Below, piece by piece: positions 5,507 through 13,514 of a DNA stretch of 15,886 bases. Every line of letters begins with the position of its first letter. Positions within the stretch are counted from its first letter, which is position 1. A program made the position numbers and the translations under genes. The notes beneath the pieces are model-generated. The model did no database searches, was not told where the DNA came from, and saw nothing but the letters and a program-made list of their open reading frames with translations. This DNA is from Candidatus Methanolliviera sp. GoM_asphalt (GTDB lineage Archaea; Halobacteriota; Methanoliparia; Methanoliparales; Methanoliparaceae): the NCBI GenBank assembly GCA_902158745.1, contig CABGHH010000019.1:1-15886 (forward strand), in the 5' to 3' direction.

Positions 5507-8506
5507 TTATACCTCCTGAAGGATAGAATCGATCACCGCATACAGCTCCTCATCGTTGAAGTGTCTCGCCTCCATCGCACCGGTGGGGCATTCTGCCGCA
5601 CATGCACCACAACCCTTACATAAAGCACTATTGACATTTGCTTTAAAGACACCAAACCCTCTCTGAACGAGATTCGCCGCGCCATAAGGACATACCTTCG
5701 TGCACCTTCCGCACCCGATACAAAGTTCTTCGTTTACGACCGATATAGCTGCTTCTGTCTCCATCTCCTTCTTTGCGAGAAGCCTCCCAACCCTCGCGGA
5801 TACTCCAACCGCCTGTGCCATATTATCCATATAGTCCTTTGGACTCTGTGCAGTTCCGCAGAGGAAGAAACCATCCGATGTGAAGTCCAACGGTCGGAGC
5901 TTCAAATGTGCCTCCAAAAAGAATCCGTCCTGCCCGAGCGGTAGTACGAACATCTTTGATAACTCTTCAAATCCCTCGCCTGGAACTGTGGCTGAAGAGA
6001 GGATCACTCTATCCGCCTTTATCTCCTTATCCTCCTGAAGAAGTGTATCATAGATATGCACCACGTTATTCTTATCCACATTTGGTCTCTTCACATCGAT
6101 ATCGTACCTTATGAAATGTATCCTATTAAGACCAGCATCCCTGTACATCTCCTCCGCTCCCTTCGCGAACGTTCTGATGTCTCTATAGAGAATATAGATA
6201 TCAGAATTTGGATAATTCTTCTTGACATCGAGAGCGTTCTTGATCGCCTCACTGCAACAGACCCTCGAACAATATTCCCTGCTCTCTTTCTCCCTGCTTC
6301 CGACGCATTGGATCATCACAACCGTTTCACCATCTTTTAATCCGTCGTTTGCGATCAATTCCTGAAGTTCGAGTTGTGTATAGACATCTTTCTGTCCATA
6401 CCCATAGATGTCTGGTTTCCATTCATCGCATCCGGCCGCTATAACGATCGCACCGACCTTCGTCTCCGCACCATCCGATAAGTTCACGCCAAAGTTCCCG
6501 ACAAATCCGCTTAAACCCTCGACCTTTGTCTCGAGATGTACCTCTATCTTTCCTTCTCCCTCGATCTTACTTATCTTCTCATCTAAGATTTCCTTTGGAT
6601 CCATATCGGGGAACATGTGGTGCATTCTTCTCAAAAGACCGCCCAACTCCTTCTCTTTCTCCACCAGAACTACCCCAAATCCGAGTCTTGCGATCCGATA
6701 GGCCGCCTCCATCCCCGAGACGCCACCGCCGACGACCATTGCCCGTTGTGTTACCCTTATCTTGCCCGGTTGTTGTGGTTCCAGTAACCTCGCCCTTGCC
6801 ACAGAAGCCCTGATTATCTCCTTTGCCTTCTCTGTTGCTTCTTTTGGATAATTGTGATGGACCCATGAACAGTTCTCCCTTATGTTTGCGAACTCAAAGA
6901 GGTAAGGGTTCATGCCTGCACCCTGGCATGTTTCCCTGAATAATGGCTCGTGCGTTCTCGGCGTGCAGGAGGCGACGATGAATCTATTTAATTTGTATTC
7001 TTTTATCACCTCTGGTATTCTCGTACAGGAATCTTCAGCACAGGCATACATCACGTCATCACAGAATACGACGTCTGGAAGTGTTTTGATATAATCTCTT
7101 ACTTCTTCTACGTTTACCGTTGATGCGATGTTCGTTCCACAGTGACAGATAAAGACGCCTATTCTCGGTTCCTGCCCTGAAACGTCAAATTCTGGTGGAA
7201 ATTCCTTCTCTTTTGCCTGGGTTCCTCTGACAGATGCCAGATCTGCTGCTGCCAAAGCTGCAGCACCACTTGCCGTTGCAACGGTATCCGTAATATCCCT
7301 CGGTGCCTGTGCAACACCTGCGACATAAACCCCCTTCCTCGAGGTCAAGATCGGATTGTTCTCTTGCTCTTGCACGAATCCGTCTTCATCGAGTTCCACG
7401 CCGAGCATATCTGCCAACATCTCATTCTTGGGCTTTATCGCATTTGCAAGGATTACCATGTCAAACTTCTCTTCCTTAGGCTCGCTCGCCGTCGTATCTT
7501 CAAATCTCACGACGAGATCGGTTCCAGCCTGATATATCTCCCCTGGGTTTCCCCTGATGAACCTGATGCCGTATTCATCCTTTGCCCGGTTGTAAAACTC
7601 TTCCTGCCCCTTCCCGAATGCCCTCAAATCCATGTAGAATACCGCACAATCGATCTCAGGATGATGATCCTTCACGAGAACGCACTGCTTCACCGCATAC
7701 ATACAGCAGACCCTCGAGCAGTAGGGCTGTCCTGCTTTAACATCTCTGCTTCCAACACACTGTATAAAAGCGATCTTCTTCGGGGTTTTTTCATTATCAG
7801 ATCGATAGATCTCCCCGCCGGTGAACCCTGAAGCGTTTATGAGACGTTCAAACTCTATCCCTGTCAGAACATTTGGATATTCCCCATACCCCAATTCTGG
7901 TCTCAATGATGGATCCCAAAGATCGAACCCAGGCACGGCTATGACGGCACCAACCTCGAGCTCGACGATCTCGTCTTTTATACTGAAATCGATACAATTT
8001 TTCCCCTCGCTCGCCTCCACACACTTATAACATCTTATACAATGTTCCGTATCTATTACGTATCTCTTCGGAACCGCCTGGGGGAAAGGAGAATAAATTG
8101 CCTTTCTCAGACCACTTCTCTCGTCGTATTCATTAGGAACTTCAACCGGACAGACTTCCGAGCAACTGCCACAGCCGATACAATTATCGTTCACCCTGCT
8201 CATCATCTTTCTTATCTTCACGTTGAAGTTTCCAATATCCCCGTCCACCTCTTCTACCTCGGCATACGGAATGATCTCGATGTTTGGATGCCTTGATATA
8301 TCCACCATCCTCGGTGCCATCGTACACATTGCACAGTCCAGCGTCGGAAATGTTTTGTCAAGTTGAGACATCGTTCCGCCGATAGATGGCGTCTTCTCGA
8401 TGATATATGTCTTGTAACCCATATCCGCCAGATCCAGAGATGCCGCCATCCCGGCGATTCCTCCACCTATGACCAAGACCGAGCCGCTCATCCTTTTTTT
8501 GTCCAT
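5507..8506 (-). CDS. hdrA: Double HdrA-like FAD/iron-sulfur protein (BamE-like)
   Basis: At 999 residues, longer than a usual HdrA (about 650), this is a fusion of two HdrA-type flavin modules. Module 1 (1 to about 430) has the FAD motif GGGIAG (14-19), the PTLDCAMCTMAPRM stretch, and clusters at 109-120 (CIGCGSCSEVCP) and 156-171. A middle domain (about 446-570) is the cysteine-rich N-terminal HdrA domain, starting VFICHCG, with cysteines at 454, 456, 482, 489, 494, 514, 527 and 546. Module 2 (about 585-915) has GGGVSG (593-598). A two-cluster ferredoxin end follows (929-940, 963-974). HdrA is the bifurcating flavin subunit in soluble Hdr complexes; BamE of the benzoyl-CoA reductase complex is the likely counterpart. 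Which FAD bifurcates cannot be told here. The ATG at 8506 has GGGG about seven bases ahead; an inner ATG at 8491 has a poorer site. Confidence 0.9.
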   Translation of the reverse strand: MDKKRMSGSVLVIGGGIAGMAASLDLADMGYKTYIIEKTPSIGGTMSQLDKTFPTLDCAMCTMAPRMVDISRHPNIEIIPYAEVEEVDGDIGNFNVKIRKMMSRVNDNCIGCGSCSEVCPVEVPNEYDERSGLRKAIYSPFPQAVPKRYVIDTEHCIRCYKCVEASEGKNCIDFSIKDEIVELEVGAVIAVPGFDLWDPSLRPELGYGEYPNVLTGIEFERLINASGFTGGEIYRSDNEKTPKKIAFIQCVGSRDVKAGQPYCSRVCCMYAVKQCVLVKDHHPEIDCAVFYMDLRAFGKGQEEFYNRAKDEYGIRFIRGNPGEIYQAGTDLVVRFEDTTASEPKEEKFDMVILANAIKPKNEMLADMLGVELDEDGFVQEQENNPILTSRKGVYVAGVAQAPRDITDTVATASGAAALAAADLASVRGTQAKEKEFPPEFDVSGQEPRIGVFICHCGTNIASTVNVEEVRDYIKTLPDVVFCDDVMYACAEDSCTRIPEVIKEYKLNRFIVASCTPRTHEPLFRETCQGAGMNPYLFEFANIRENCSWVHHNYPKEATEKAKEIIRASVARARLLEPQQPGKIRVTQRAMVVGGGVSGMEAAYRIARLGFGVVLVEKEKELGGLLRRMHHMFPDMDPKEILDEKISKIEGEGKIEVHLETKVEGLSGFVGNFGVNLSDGAETKVGAIVIAAGCDEWKPDIYGYGQKDVYTQLELQELIANDGLKDGETVVMIQCVGSREKESREYCSRVCCSEAIKNALDVKKNYPNSDIYILYRDIRTFAKGAEEMYRDAGLNRIHFIRYDIDVKRPNVDKNNVVHIYDTLLQEDKEIKADRVILSSATVPGEGFEELSKMFVLPLGQDGFFLEAHLKLRPLDFTSDGFFLCGTAQSPKDYMDNMAQAVGVSARVGRLLAKKEMETEAAISVVNEELCIGCGRCTKVCPYGAANLVQRGFGVFKANVNSALCKGCGACAAECPTGAMEARHFNDEELYAVIDSILQEV

Positions 8507-8534
8507 TTAAGATCCCCGATTTTTAAATTTGCAA

Positions 8535-9617
8535 TCACTCCATCTGTCTTCTCGCAAGAGTGACCAGATCTATCACTTCCAATTTATAATCCTTCACTCC
8601 CTCGTTCATCGCACATTTAAAGTGTATCTGACATTTCTGGCAAGGAGTGACGAGATAGCCACCTTCAGCAGTTCTCTCTGCCTCGTCAAGCCGATCGTAT
8701 CTGATTCTCTTCGAGAATGGATCGCATGATACCCACGCGCTCACGCCGCAACATAGAGCAAACTCCCTATTTCTCTCCATCTCTGTAAGATCACCGATCT
8801 TTGTAAGGATCTCCCTCGGCTCATCGAAGAGTCTTAAGTATCTGCCCATCCTGCAGGAGTCCTGATAGGTCAGGGGTTTATCTATCTTTTTGAATGAGAG
8901 ATCACCCAGCAATTCAGAGATGTGATTGATCTCTATATCGAGGTCATAATCCTGTTTCAGTGTCTTTGCACACTCTGGGCAGACCGTTACGATCCTCTTT
9001 ATTCCAAGATCCTTAAATTTCTTCTCGTTTAACTCCTTAAGCCTCTCGAATGTCTCGTTGTCTCCAGCCCAGCGTGCATCGTGTCCACAGCAGAGTTCAT
9101 CGTTTATTACACGGGGGACTATTCCTGCCTTATTCAGAAGTATTAGGGCGGAATCGAATATCTCACCCCCATCGAATCCAAGATCCTCAAAATAGAGATC
9201 CCACACGGGAAGGCATCCTATGAAGAAGAGTGTGTCTCCCTCTTCACTGTATTTACCTTCTTTTGTATTATTCTTTAACCATTCTTCCCGATTAACTAGG
9301 GGAGCGTTCTCTGCATCTAGATGGTAGAGACTCTGGAATATACCCTTATGTGCTACGGGTACGTTCTCTCCCCGCAACTCCCTTACGATCTCTGGTATCT
9401 CTACGCCCTGTGGGCATACCTCCATGCATGTCCTGCATGTAAGACACCTCCACGCGTATGCTTCGTTTGCCATACCCATTGATAGTTTTGCGATGAAGTC
9501 GTGAGGCTTAAATCCACTATCCGATACGGGGCATACGCTCGTGCATTCTCCACACTTATAGCAGAAGTTCAACGTCTCGTTCATCAATTTCTCTTTTGGC
9601 AGTAATAGGTCAGACAT
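8535..9617 (-). CDS. HdrC-HdrB fusion, HdrD-like iron-sulfur protein (BamD-like)
   Basis: 360 residues. The N-terminal HdrC-like part carries two [4Fe-4S] motifs, C19/C22/C25/C29 and C58/C61/C64/C68. The HdrB-like part carries two CCG domains: C135, C176-C177-G, C213/C216; and C255, C289-C290-G, C326/C329. In HdrB these bind the non-cubane [4Fe-4S] clusters at the heterodisulfide site. HdrC-HdrB fusions include methanogen HdrD, and related proteins act as electron-transfer subunits in other complexes such as BamD. There is no membrane segment and no HdrE beside it, so a cytoplasmic role with the neighbouring HdrA is likelier than membrane HdrDE. Whether it reduces a disulfide is open. ATG 9617 follows the upstream stop directly (TAAATG) with GGAGAG ahead. 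Confidence 0.9.
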   Translation of the reverse strand: MSDLLLPKEKLMNETLNFCYKCGECTSVCPVSDSGFKPHDFIAKLSMGMANEAYAWRCLTCRTCMEVCPQGVEIPEIVRELRGENVPVAHKGIFQSLYHLDAENAPLVNREEWLKNNTKEGKYSEEGDTLFFIGCLPVWDLYFEDLGFDGGEIFDSALILLNKAGIVPRVINDELCCGHDARWAGDNETFERLKELNEKKFKDLGIKRIVTVCPECAKTLKQDYDLDIEINHISELLGDLSFKKIDKPLTYQDSCRMGRYLRLFDEPREILTKIGDLTEMERNREFALCCGVSAWVSCDPFSKRIRYDRLDEAERTAEGGYLVTPCQKCQIHFKCAMNEGVKDYKLEVIDLVTLARRQME

Positions 9618-10073
9618 TTAAATCTCTCCCAATTCTATCTCCATCAGGTCTTTTCTAAGATATTTTGGTACCTCTTCTTGACTCACCATGATCAGTGCAT
9701 CCGTTGGACACGCCTTCACACATTCCGGGTCACCACCGCACATATCGCATATCAGTGCCGTCTTTTTAGGGTGAATATTTATGGCACCATAGGGGCAAAC
9801 CTCTGCGCACCAGCCACATCCATCACATTTCTCTTCATCCACCTCGATGACTCCATCTTCTCGTTGGGTTAGAGCCCTACTCGGACACTGTGGTACACAA
9901 GGAGGCTCTTCACACATCCTGCATGCCGCGGCGATATCTGCAAATCCCAGACGAACCGTTCTTATCCTCGATTTGAGCGGGTTAAAGACGCCTTCTTTAT
10001 GCCAAGAACATATAATCTCACATAGTCCGCACCCGATACATCTATCCGTATCTGAAAATATAAATTTGACCAA
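9618..10073 (-). CDS. 4x[4Fe-4S] ferredoxin-type electron carrier (BamC-like)
   Basis: 151 residues with 16 cysteines in four cluster motifs: C12/15/18/22, C51/54/59/63, C83/86/89/93 and C109/112/118/122. This is the HycB/DmsB/CooF type of polyferredoxin subunit that wires a catalytic subunit to downstream carriers. Between an AOR-family gene and Hdr genes it fits BamC, the partner of BamB, and AOR-associated ferredoxins in general. No ATG or GTG stands at the right place; the protein seems to start at TTG 10073, just after an ATG TAA, with GAGAG about ten bases before. The weak start may tune its amount. The 14-base gap to the AOR stop marks it as the second gene of the operon. Confidence 0.88.
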   Translation of the reverse strand: MVKFIFSDTDRCIGCGLCEIICSWHKEGVFNPLKSRIRTVRLGFADIAAACRMCEEPPCVPQCPSRALTQREDGVIEVDEEKCDGCGWCAEVCPYGAINIHPKKTALICDMCGGDPECVKACPTDALIMVSQEEVPKYLRKDLMEIELGEI

Positions 10074-10087
10074 TTTACATCACTCTC

Positions 10088-11659
10088 TCATCTTTTGGAA
10101 CCTTCTTCAGCCCATCCCATAGAACGATAATAATCCAATCTCTTCTGTAAAAACACGTCTTCTTCGAAAAAATTTTCCATGATCCTCTGTGGGAGGGTGT
10201 CATCATCCATCCTCCAGCCCTGCCTTATATTGAACTCTCTTTTGATGTCGTTTATTTTATCTTTCATCTCGCCGAGTCTCCCGCCATCCGTTTCTCTACC
10301 AACAGCTGCGTACAGCCGATAGAGATCCTCCTTGGAATATGCGTTGTATGCCTTCGGATATACCATCATCACACTTAGGAGATTAGATGTGTCATAATCT
10401 TTTCCCCCATGGTATGATCCGCTATGAGAGATCGCCGTTCCAAAGGCAATATTCTCGTCTGTGAACGTATCTATGCTTAATTCTGCCCCTTTTGAATGCA
10501 TGGCACTATTCTCCGCACCAAATTTCTTCGCCGCAGCTTTTACGCCTTCAGAGAATATGCTTTTGCCCTTGGAAATCTCCTCTATGAATTTTAGAAGCTC
10601 TTCTTTCTTCCCAAACCCCACCTCAAACCCTATCTCATCTCCTCTCTCCTTCAGTTCGTTGGCAAATGCTGCGACCACGGCCACCGAACGAGGATCCATA
10701 CCTAATGTGTGGCAGAGATATTCTGCTTTTATGACCGTATCGGGGTCGTATATGCCATTTAAGAGTCCTATCGAAATCCCACCGATCGTAATTGGCGATA
10801 CTATACCATCAGATTGGCATAGCGTCTTACATGCCACCGGACAATGCTGAAATGATACCTTCTTGAGTTCGCGCTCCTTTAAACCGCCTATTAGCTTTTT
10901 CACATTAGAATCAGAAGAAACTCCCTTAAAATTATTCGCCGGAAGTTTACCCCTCGCATCGTAAGCCCAATCCAGATCATCCACAAAGGATTCTTCCATC
11001 TTTTTAGAGAGCATCTTATACATCTCCAAAATTGTGGCGGGATCTTTGGGTCTTATATCATTAGACCCCTTTATCGCTATCGCTTTTAATCTCTTCGATC
11101 CCATCACTGCCCCAAGCCCAGATCCAGAATACTGGAAATCGCCGTATATTGTGGCGTATCTCACCTTATTTTCTCCTGCTTGACCAATAGAGATCACGCC
11201 CAAAGATTGATCGTTCATCGCCTCTTTAATCTTCTCCTCGGTTTTCCACGGGCTTAATCCCAGCAGTTCATCTGCTCTTTTTATGGTGCAGACCCCATCA
11301 TCTATATATAAGTAAACCGGCCTCTCCGAAACGCCTCTGATTACAATAGACGCGTATCCGGTCCGACTCATCTGATTTCCAAATGCCCCAAATAGATAAT
11401 CTTCCCCAAAATAGCCCGTTAAGGGGGATTTTGAGAATATTCCAATGCCGCTGGCGGCTGGTATGGGTAGGCCAGCGAACGGACCGCTCGTTATTATCAA
11501 AACATTCTCAGGTCCAATCGCGTCCACATCACCCCTTATATGTTTGTTGAGCATGTATGCCCCGAGACCTCCGCCGAGATACTCTCTCTCCCCTTCATCT
11601 TTCTTGGTATGAATGCTTCCCGATCTTAAATCGACCATCAACGTCATGCCATCTCTCAT
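10088..11659 (-). CDS. Divergent aldehyde ferredoxin oxidoreductase-family protein (BamB-like position)
   Basis: 523 residues against about 600-650 for typical members. AOR-family landmarks are clear: GPENVL and SGP (49-60), KSPLTG (77-82), GAVMGSKRLKAI (183-194) and TLGMDPRS (318-325). Family enzymes bind a tungsten or molybdenum bis-pterin and oxidise aldehydes or, as BamB, reduce the benzoyl-CoA ring. This copy has unusual features. Of the P. furiosus AOR cluster ligands (Cys288, 291, 295, 494), only two have clear equivalents (C273, C277); residue 270 is Phe, no cysteine lies near 430-436, and an extra C281 is present. The GPEYE region with the active-site Glu reads SPITIG. The pterin-loop GGxxG pattern after KSPLTG is altered. 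A histidine (H417) fits AOR His448. It heads the operon, with AAGGAG before ATG 11659. Substrate is unknown. Confidence 0.82.
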   Translation of the reverse strand: MRDGMTLMVDLRSGSIHTKKDEGEREYLGGGLGAYMLNKHIRGDVDAIGPENVLIITSGPFAGLPIPAASGIGIFSKSPLTGYFGEDYLFGAFGNQMSRTGYASIVIRGVSERPVYLYIDDGVCTIKRADELLGLSPWKTEEKIKEAMNDQSLGVISIGQAGENKVRYATIYGDFQYSGSGLGAVMGSKRLKAIAIKGSNDIRPKDPATILEMYKMLSKKMEESFVDDLDWAYDARGKLPANNFKGVSSDSNVKKLIGGLKERELKKVSFQHCPVACKTLCQSDGIVSPITIGGISIGLLNGIYDPDTVIKAEYLCHTLGMDPRSVAVVAAFANELKERGDEIGFEVGFGKKEELLKFIEEISKGKSIFSEGVKAAAKKFGAENSAMHSKGAELSIDTFTDENIAFGTAISHSGSYHGGKDYDTSNLLSVMMVYPKAYNAYSKEDLYRLYAAVGRETDGGRLGEMKDKINDIKREFNIRQGWRMDDDTLPQRIMENFFEEDVFLQKRLDYYRSMGWAEEGSKR

Positions 11660-11701
11660 AATAGTACTCCTTATTATATTTTGGATAGGTTCATGTTCTC
11701 G

Positions 11702-11719
11702 TATAATAAATTTGTTTCG
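11702..11719 (-). promoter_or_regulatory. Likely promoter of the AOR/Hdr operon
   Basis: On the minus strand this reads GAAACAAATTTATTATA, a purine-rich BRE and box A. Initiation about 25 bases on, near 11681, would leave a leader of about 22 bases that still contains the AAGGAG site. Confidence 0.5.
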
Positions 11720-11733
11720 ACGTCTGCCGAAAA

Positions 11734-11760
11734 TTTATGGGGGGCCCATAAAGTTATGGG
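11734..11760. promoter_or_regulatory. Three-half-site palindrome upstream of the AOR/Hdr operon
   Basis: TTTATGGG-GGG-CCCATAAA (11734-11752) is a perfect 8-bp inverted repeat, and a further TTATGGG (11754-11760) can pair instead with the same middle arm (CCCATAA). The site is about 15 bases upstream of the BRE. A regulator dimer site with a third half-site is the simplest reading; alternating hairpins or a transposon end (a transposase remnant starts at 11761) are other options. Confidence 0.45.
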
Positions 11761-11874
11761 ATGATAAGAGTAGATAATCTAGCAATGGCAGAGGGGCTTA
11801 TCGATCATATATGGTCGCTAGAAGAGCTATTCACATTCAGAGTGCCTATTCAACGAGCGACGTACACGACCTAA
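11761..11874 (+). pseudogene. C-terminal remnant of a DDE-type transposase
   Basis: A 37-codon open stretch containing LAMAEGLIDHIWSLEELF and then TFRVP. This recalls the end of prokaryotic insertion-sequence transposases, whose tails commonly read TPAMAAGL-DHIW-LEELL. The catalytic domain is missing and no terminal repeat pair is evident, so only the tail survives. It runs into the broken acyl-CoA synthetase gene, overlapping it by a few codons in another frame, which suggests the element's arrival or decay cut off the synthetase 5' part. The IS family is uncertain. Confidence 0.5.
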
Positions 11875-12346
11875 ATGTTTAGTTTTTAACTATAAAAACT
11901 ACTGGAAAGAACGGGAGGAGATGAAGGAAGTATTTAGAGGAGATTGGTATTTCACGGGTGATAGAGCCTACCGTGATGAAGAGGGCTATTTCTGGTTTGT
12001 AGGGAGGGGGGATGATGTGATCCTCTCCTCAGGATATCGTATTGAGCCATTTTAGGTTGAAAGTGCCCTGGTGGAGCATCCTGCCATCGTCGAGGCGGCG
12101 GTAAGTGGCCAGTCCCGATCCAACTAGGGGGGGAGTGATCAAGGCATTTGTTATTCTTGGCCACGGATCATAAACCATCAGAGGATCTCACCAAGGATCT
12201 TCAAGATCATGTCAAGAAGGTTACTGCTCCTCACAAATACCCCAGGAAAATTGAATATGTAGAAGATATTACTAAAGATAATAAGCAGAAAGATAAAAAG
12301 GGGAGAGTTGAAGAGGAAGGAATGGGAAGAATATAGTCAAAGATAG
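11861..12346 (+). pseudogene. Acyl-CoA synthetase, decayed C-terminal part
   Basis: Pieces in three frames join into the C-terminal part of an acetyl/medium-chain acyl-CoA synthetase: FRGDWYFTGDRAYRDEEGYF, then WFVGRGDDVILSSGYRI, VESALVEHPAIVEAAV, GGVIKAFVIL, LQDHVKKVTAPHKYPRKIEY, and a final ISRKIKRGELKRKEW. Damage comprises TAG at 12053 where the family has Glu (a single G-to-T change), a one-base shift near 12110, another near 12166, and a third near 12281 just before the catalytic-lysine region. The N-terminal ATP-binding and substrate domains (about 400 residues) are absent, apparently replaced by a transposase tail. Convergent with the beta-oxidation operon. The good conservation between lesions suggests recent loss. 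Confidence 0.85.
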
Positions 12347-12355
12347 TTCTACCAT

Positions 12356-12370
12356 GAAAAAATAAAAAAA
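12356..12370 (-). terminator. T-tract terminator of the beta-oxidation operon
   Basis: Directly after the acyl-CoA dehydrogenase stop the minus strand reads TTTTTTTATTTTTTC. Runs of T without a hairpin are the usual archaeal intrinsic terminator. Confidence 0.55.
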
Positions 12371-13513
12371 TTATGCGAGAAGCCCTCTCGCAATTATCAT
12401 CTTTTCTATCTGTTTTGCACCTTCAAAGATCTCTGTGACTTTTGCCGCCCGGTAAAACCTCTCTATATCGTACTCATCTATATATCCATAGCCTCCATGC
12501 ATCTGGAGGGACTGATCACAGTTTTTCACCGCGGATTCGCAAGCATACCATTTTGCTATCGCGACATCCATCGGATTTTCGATGCCGTTGTCCGTCTGCC
12601 AGGCACCTTTATAGATCAAGTTCCTCGACGCCTCGACCCTCGTCTTCATATCTGCGAGCTCGAATTGTATCCCCTGATTGGATGCAAGCGGTCTGCCAAA
12701 TGTCTTCCTCTCCTTCACATATTTAAGGGCAAGATCGAGTGCCCCCTGTGCAATGCCGACTCCCATCGCCCCGATATACACCCTACTCCTATCAAAAAAC
12801 CCCATCACGTTGTAGAATCCTTTCTTTCTCTCTCCCAGGAGATTTTTCTCTGGAACCCTCACATCACTCAAAGAGATATCTGCCGTATCAGATGCCTTAA
12901 GCCCCATTTTACCACGTATCTTCGTGGCATTCACTCCTTCTGTGTCCATATCGACGATGAAGGTGCTGAACCTTCTGTGAACCTTTTTCTCATCAGGATC
13001 CGTTATCGCTAGAAATACCCCCCAGTCCGCGATCGTTCCGTTCGTGATGAACATCTTACTTCCATTCAAAACCCATTCATCTCCATCCTTGACGGCAGTC
13101 GTTTTTATCCCTGCAACGTCGCTTCCTGCATCTGGTTCTGTGACGGCAAAACAGCAGATATTCTCTCCGGTAGGTATCTTCGAGAGATATTTCTTCTTCT
13201 GTTCTTCTGTCCCGTATAACATGACGACCTCGGATCCAAGAGCGACCATCATCGGAATACCTCCAATCCCTGGATCGACCCTTGTACACTCCTCCACGAT
13301 GATGCACGTGCCCATATAACCGATTCCTGCGCCGTTGTACTCTTCTGGGATATAAGTGGCAACGAAACCTAGATCACATGCCTTCTTCCATATATCTCTT
13401 GGAAATTCATCATTTAAATCGCATTCTCTCGCCCTATCAGGAAATTCCTTCTCTGCGAACTCTCTCGCGGCCCCTCTGATATCCTTCTCTTCCTCGGTCA
13501 GCCCAAAATCCAT
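12371..13513 (-). CDS. Acyl-CoA dehydrogenase
   Basis: 380 residues, the normal length. It oxidises acyl-CoA to trans-2-enoyl-CoA with FAD, the first step of beta-oxidation. The flavin/substrate signature FAVTEPDAGSD lies at 122-132, FITNG at 155-159, RKTFGRPL at 269-276, and the second family signature QMHGGYGY at 337-344. The catalytic base is E364 in IFEG, at the place of the short/medium-chain enzymes. Chain-length preference cannot be read off; glutaryl-CoA or branched-chain substrates are possible. Last gene of the operon: its ATG comes one base after the enoyl-CoA hydratase stop, behind GGGG. No ETF genes are nearby, so the electron acceptor must be encoded elsewhere; electrons could reach the Hdr complex via ETF, by inference only. 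Confidence 0.93.
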   Translation of the reverse strand: MDFGLTEEEKDIRGAAREFAEKEFPDRARECDLNDEFPRDIWKKACDLGFVATYIPEEYNGAGIGYMGTCIIVEECTRVDPGIGGIPMMVALGSEVVMLYGTEEQKKKYLSKIPTGENICCFAVTEPDAGSDVAGIKTTAVKDGDEWVLNGSKMFITNGTIADWGVFLAITDPDEKKVHRRFSTFIVDMDTEGVNATKIRGKMGLKASDTADISLSDVRVPEKNLLGERKKGFYNVMGFFDRSRVYIGAMGVGIAQGALDLALKYVKERKTFGRPLASNQGIQFELADMKTRVEASRNLIYKGAWQTDNGIENPMDVAIAKWYACESAVKNCDQSLQMHGGYGYIDEYDIERFYRAAKVTEIFEGAKQIEKMIIARGLLA

Positions 13514-13514
13514 C

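Noticed and set aside
6579..6866. Frames antisense to and overlapping the hdrA-like gene
   Set aside because: Arginine/glycine- or serine/proline-rich translations with no motifs; they are shadows of the strongly conserved HdrA frame.
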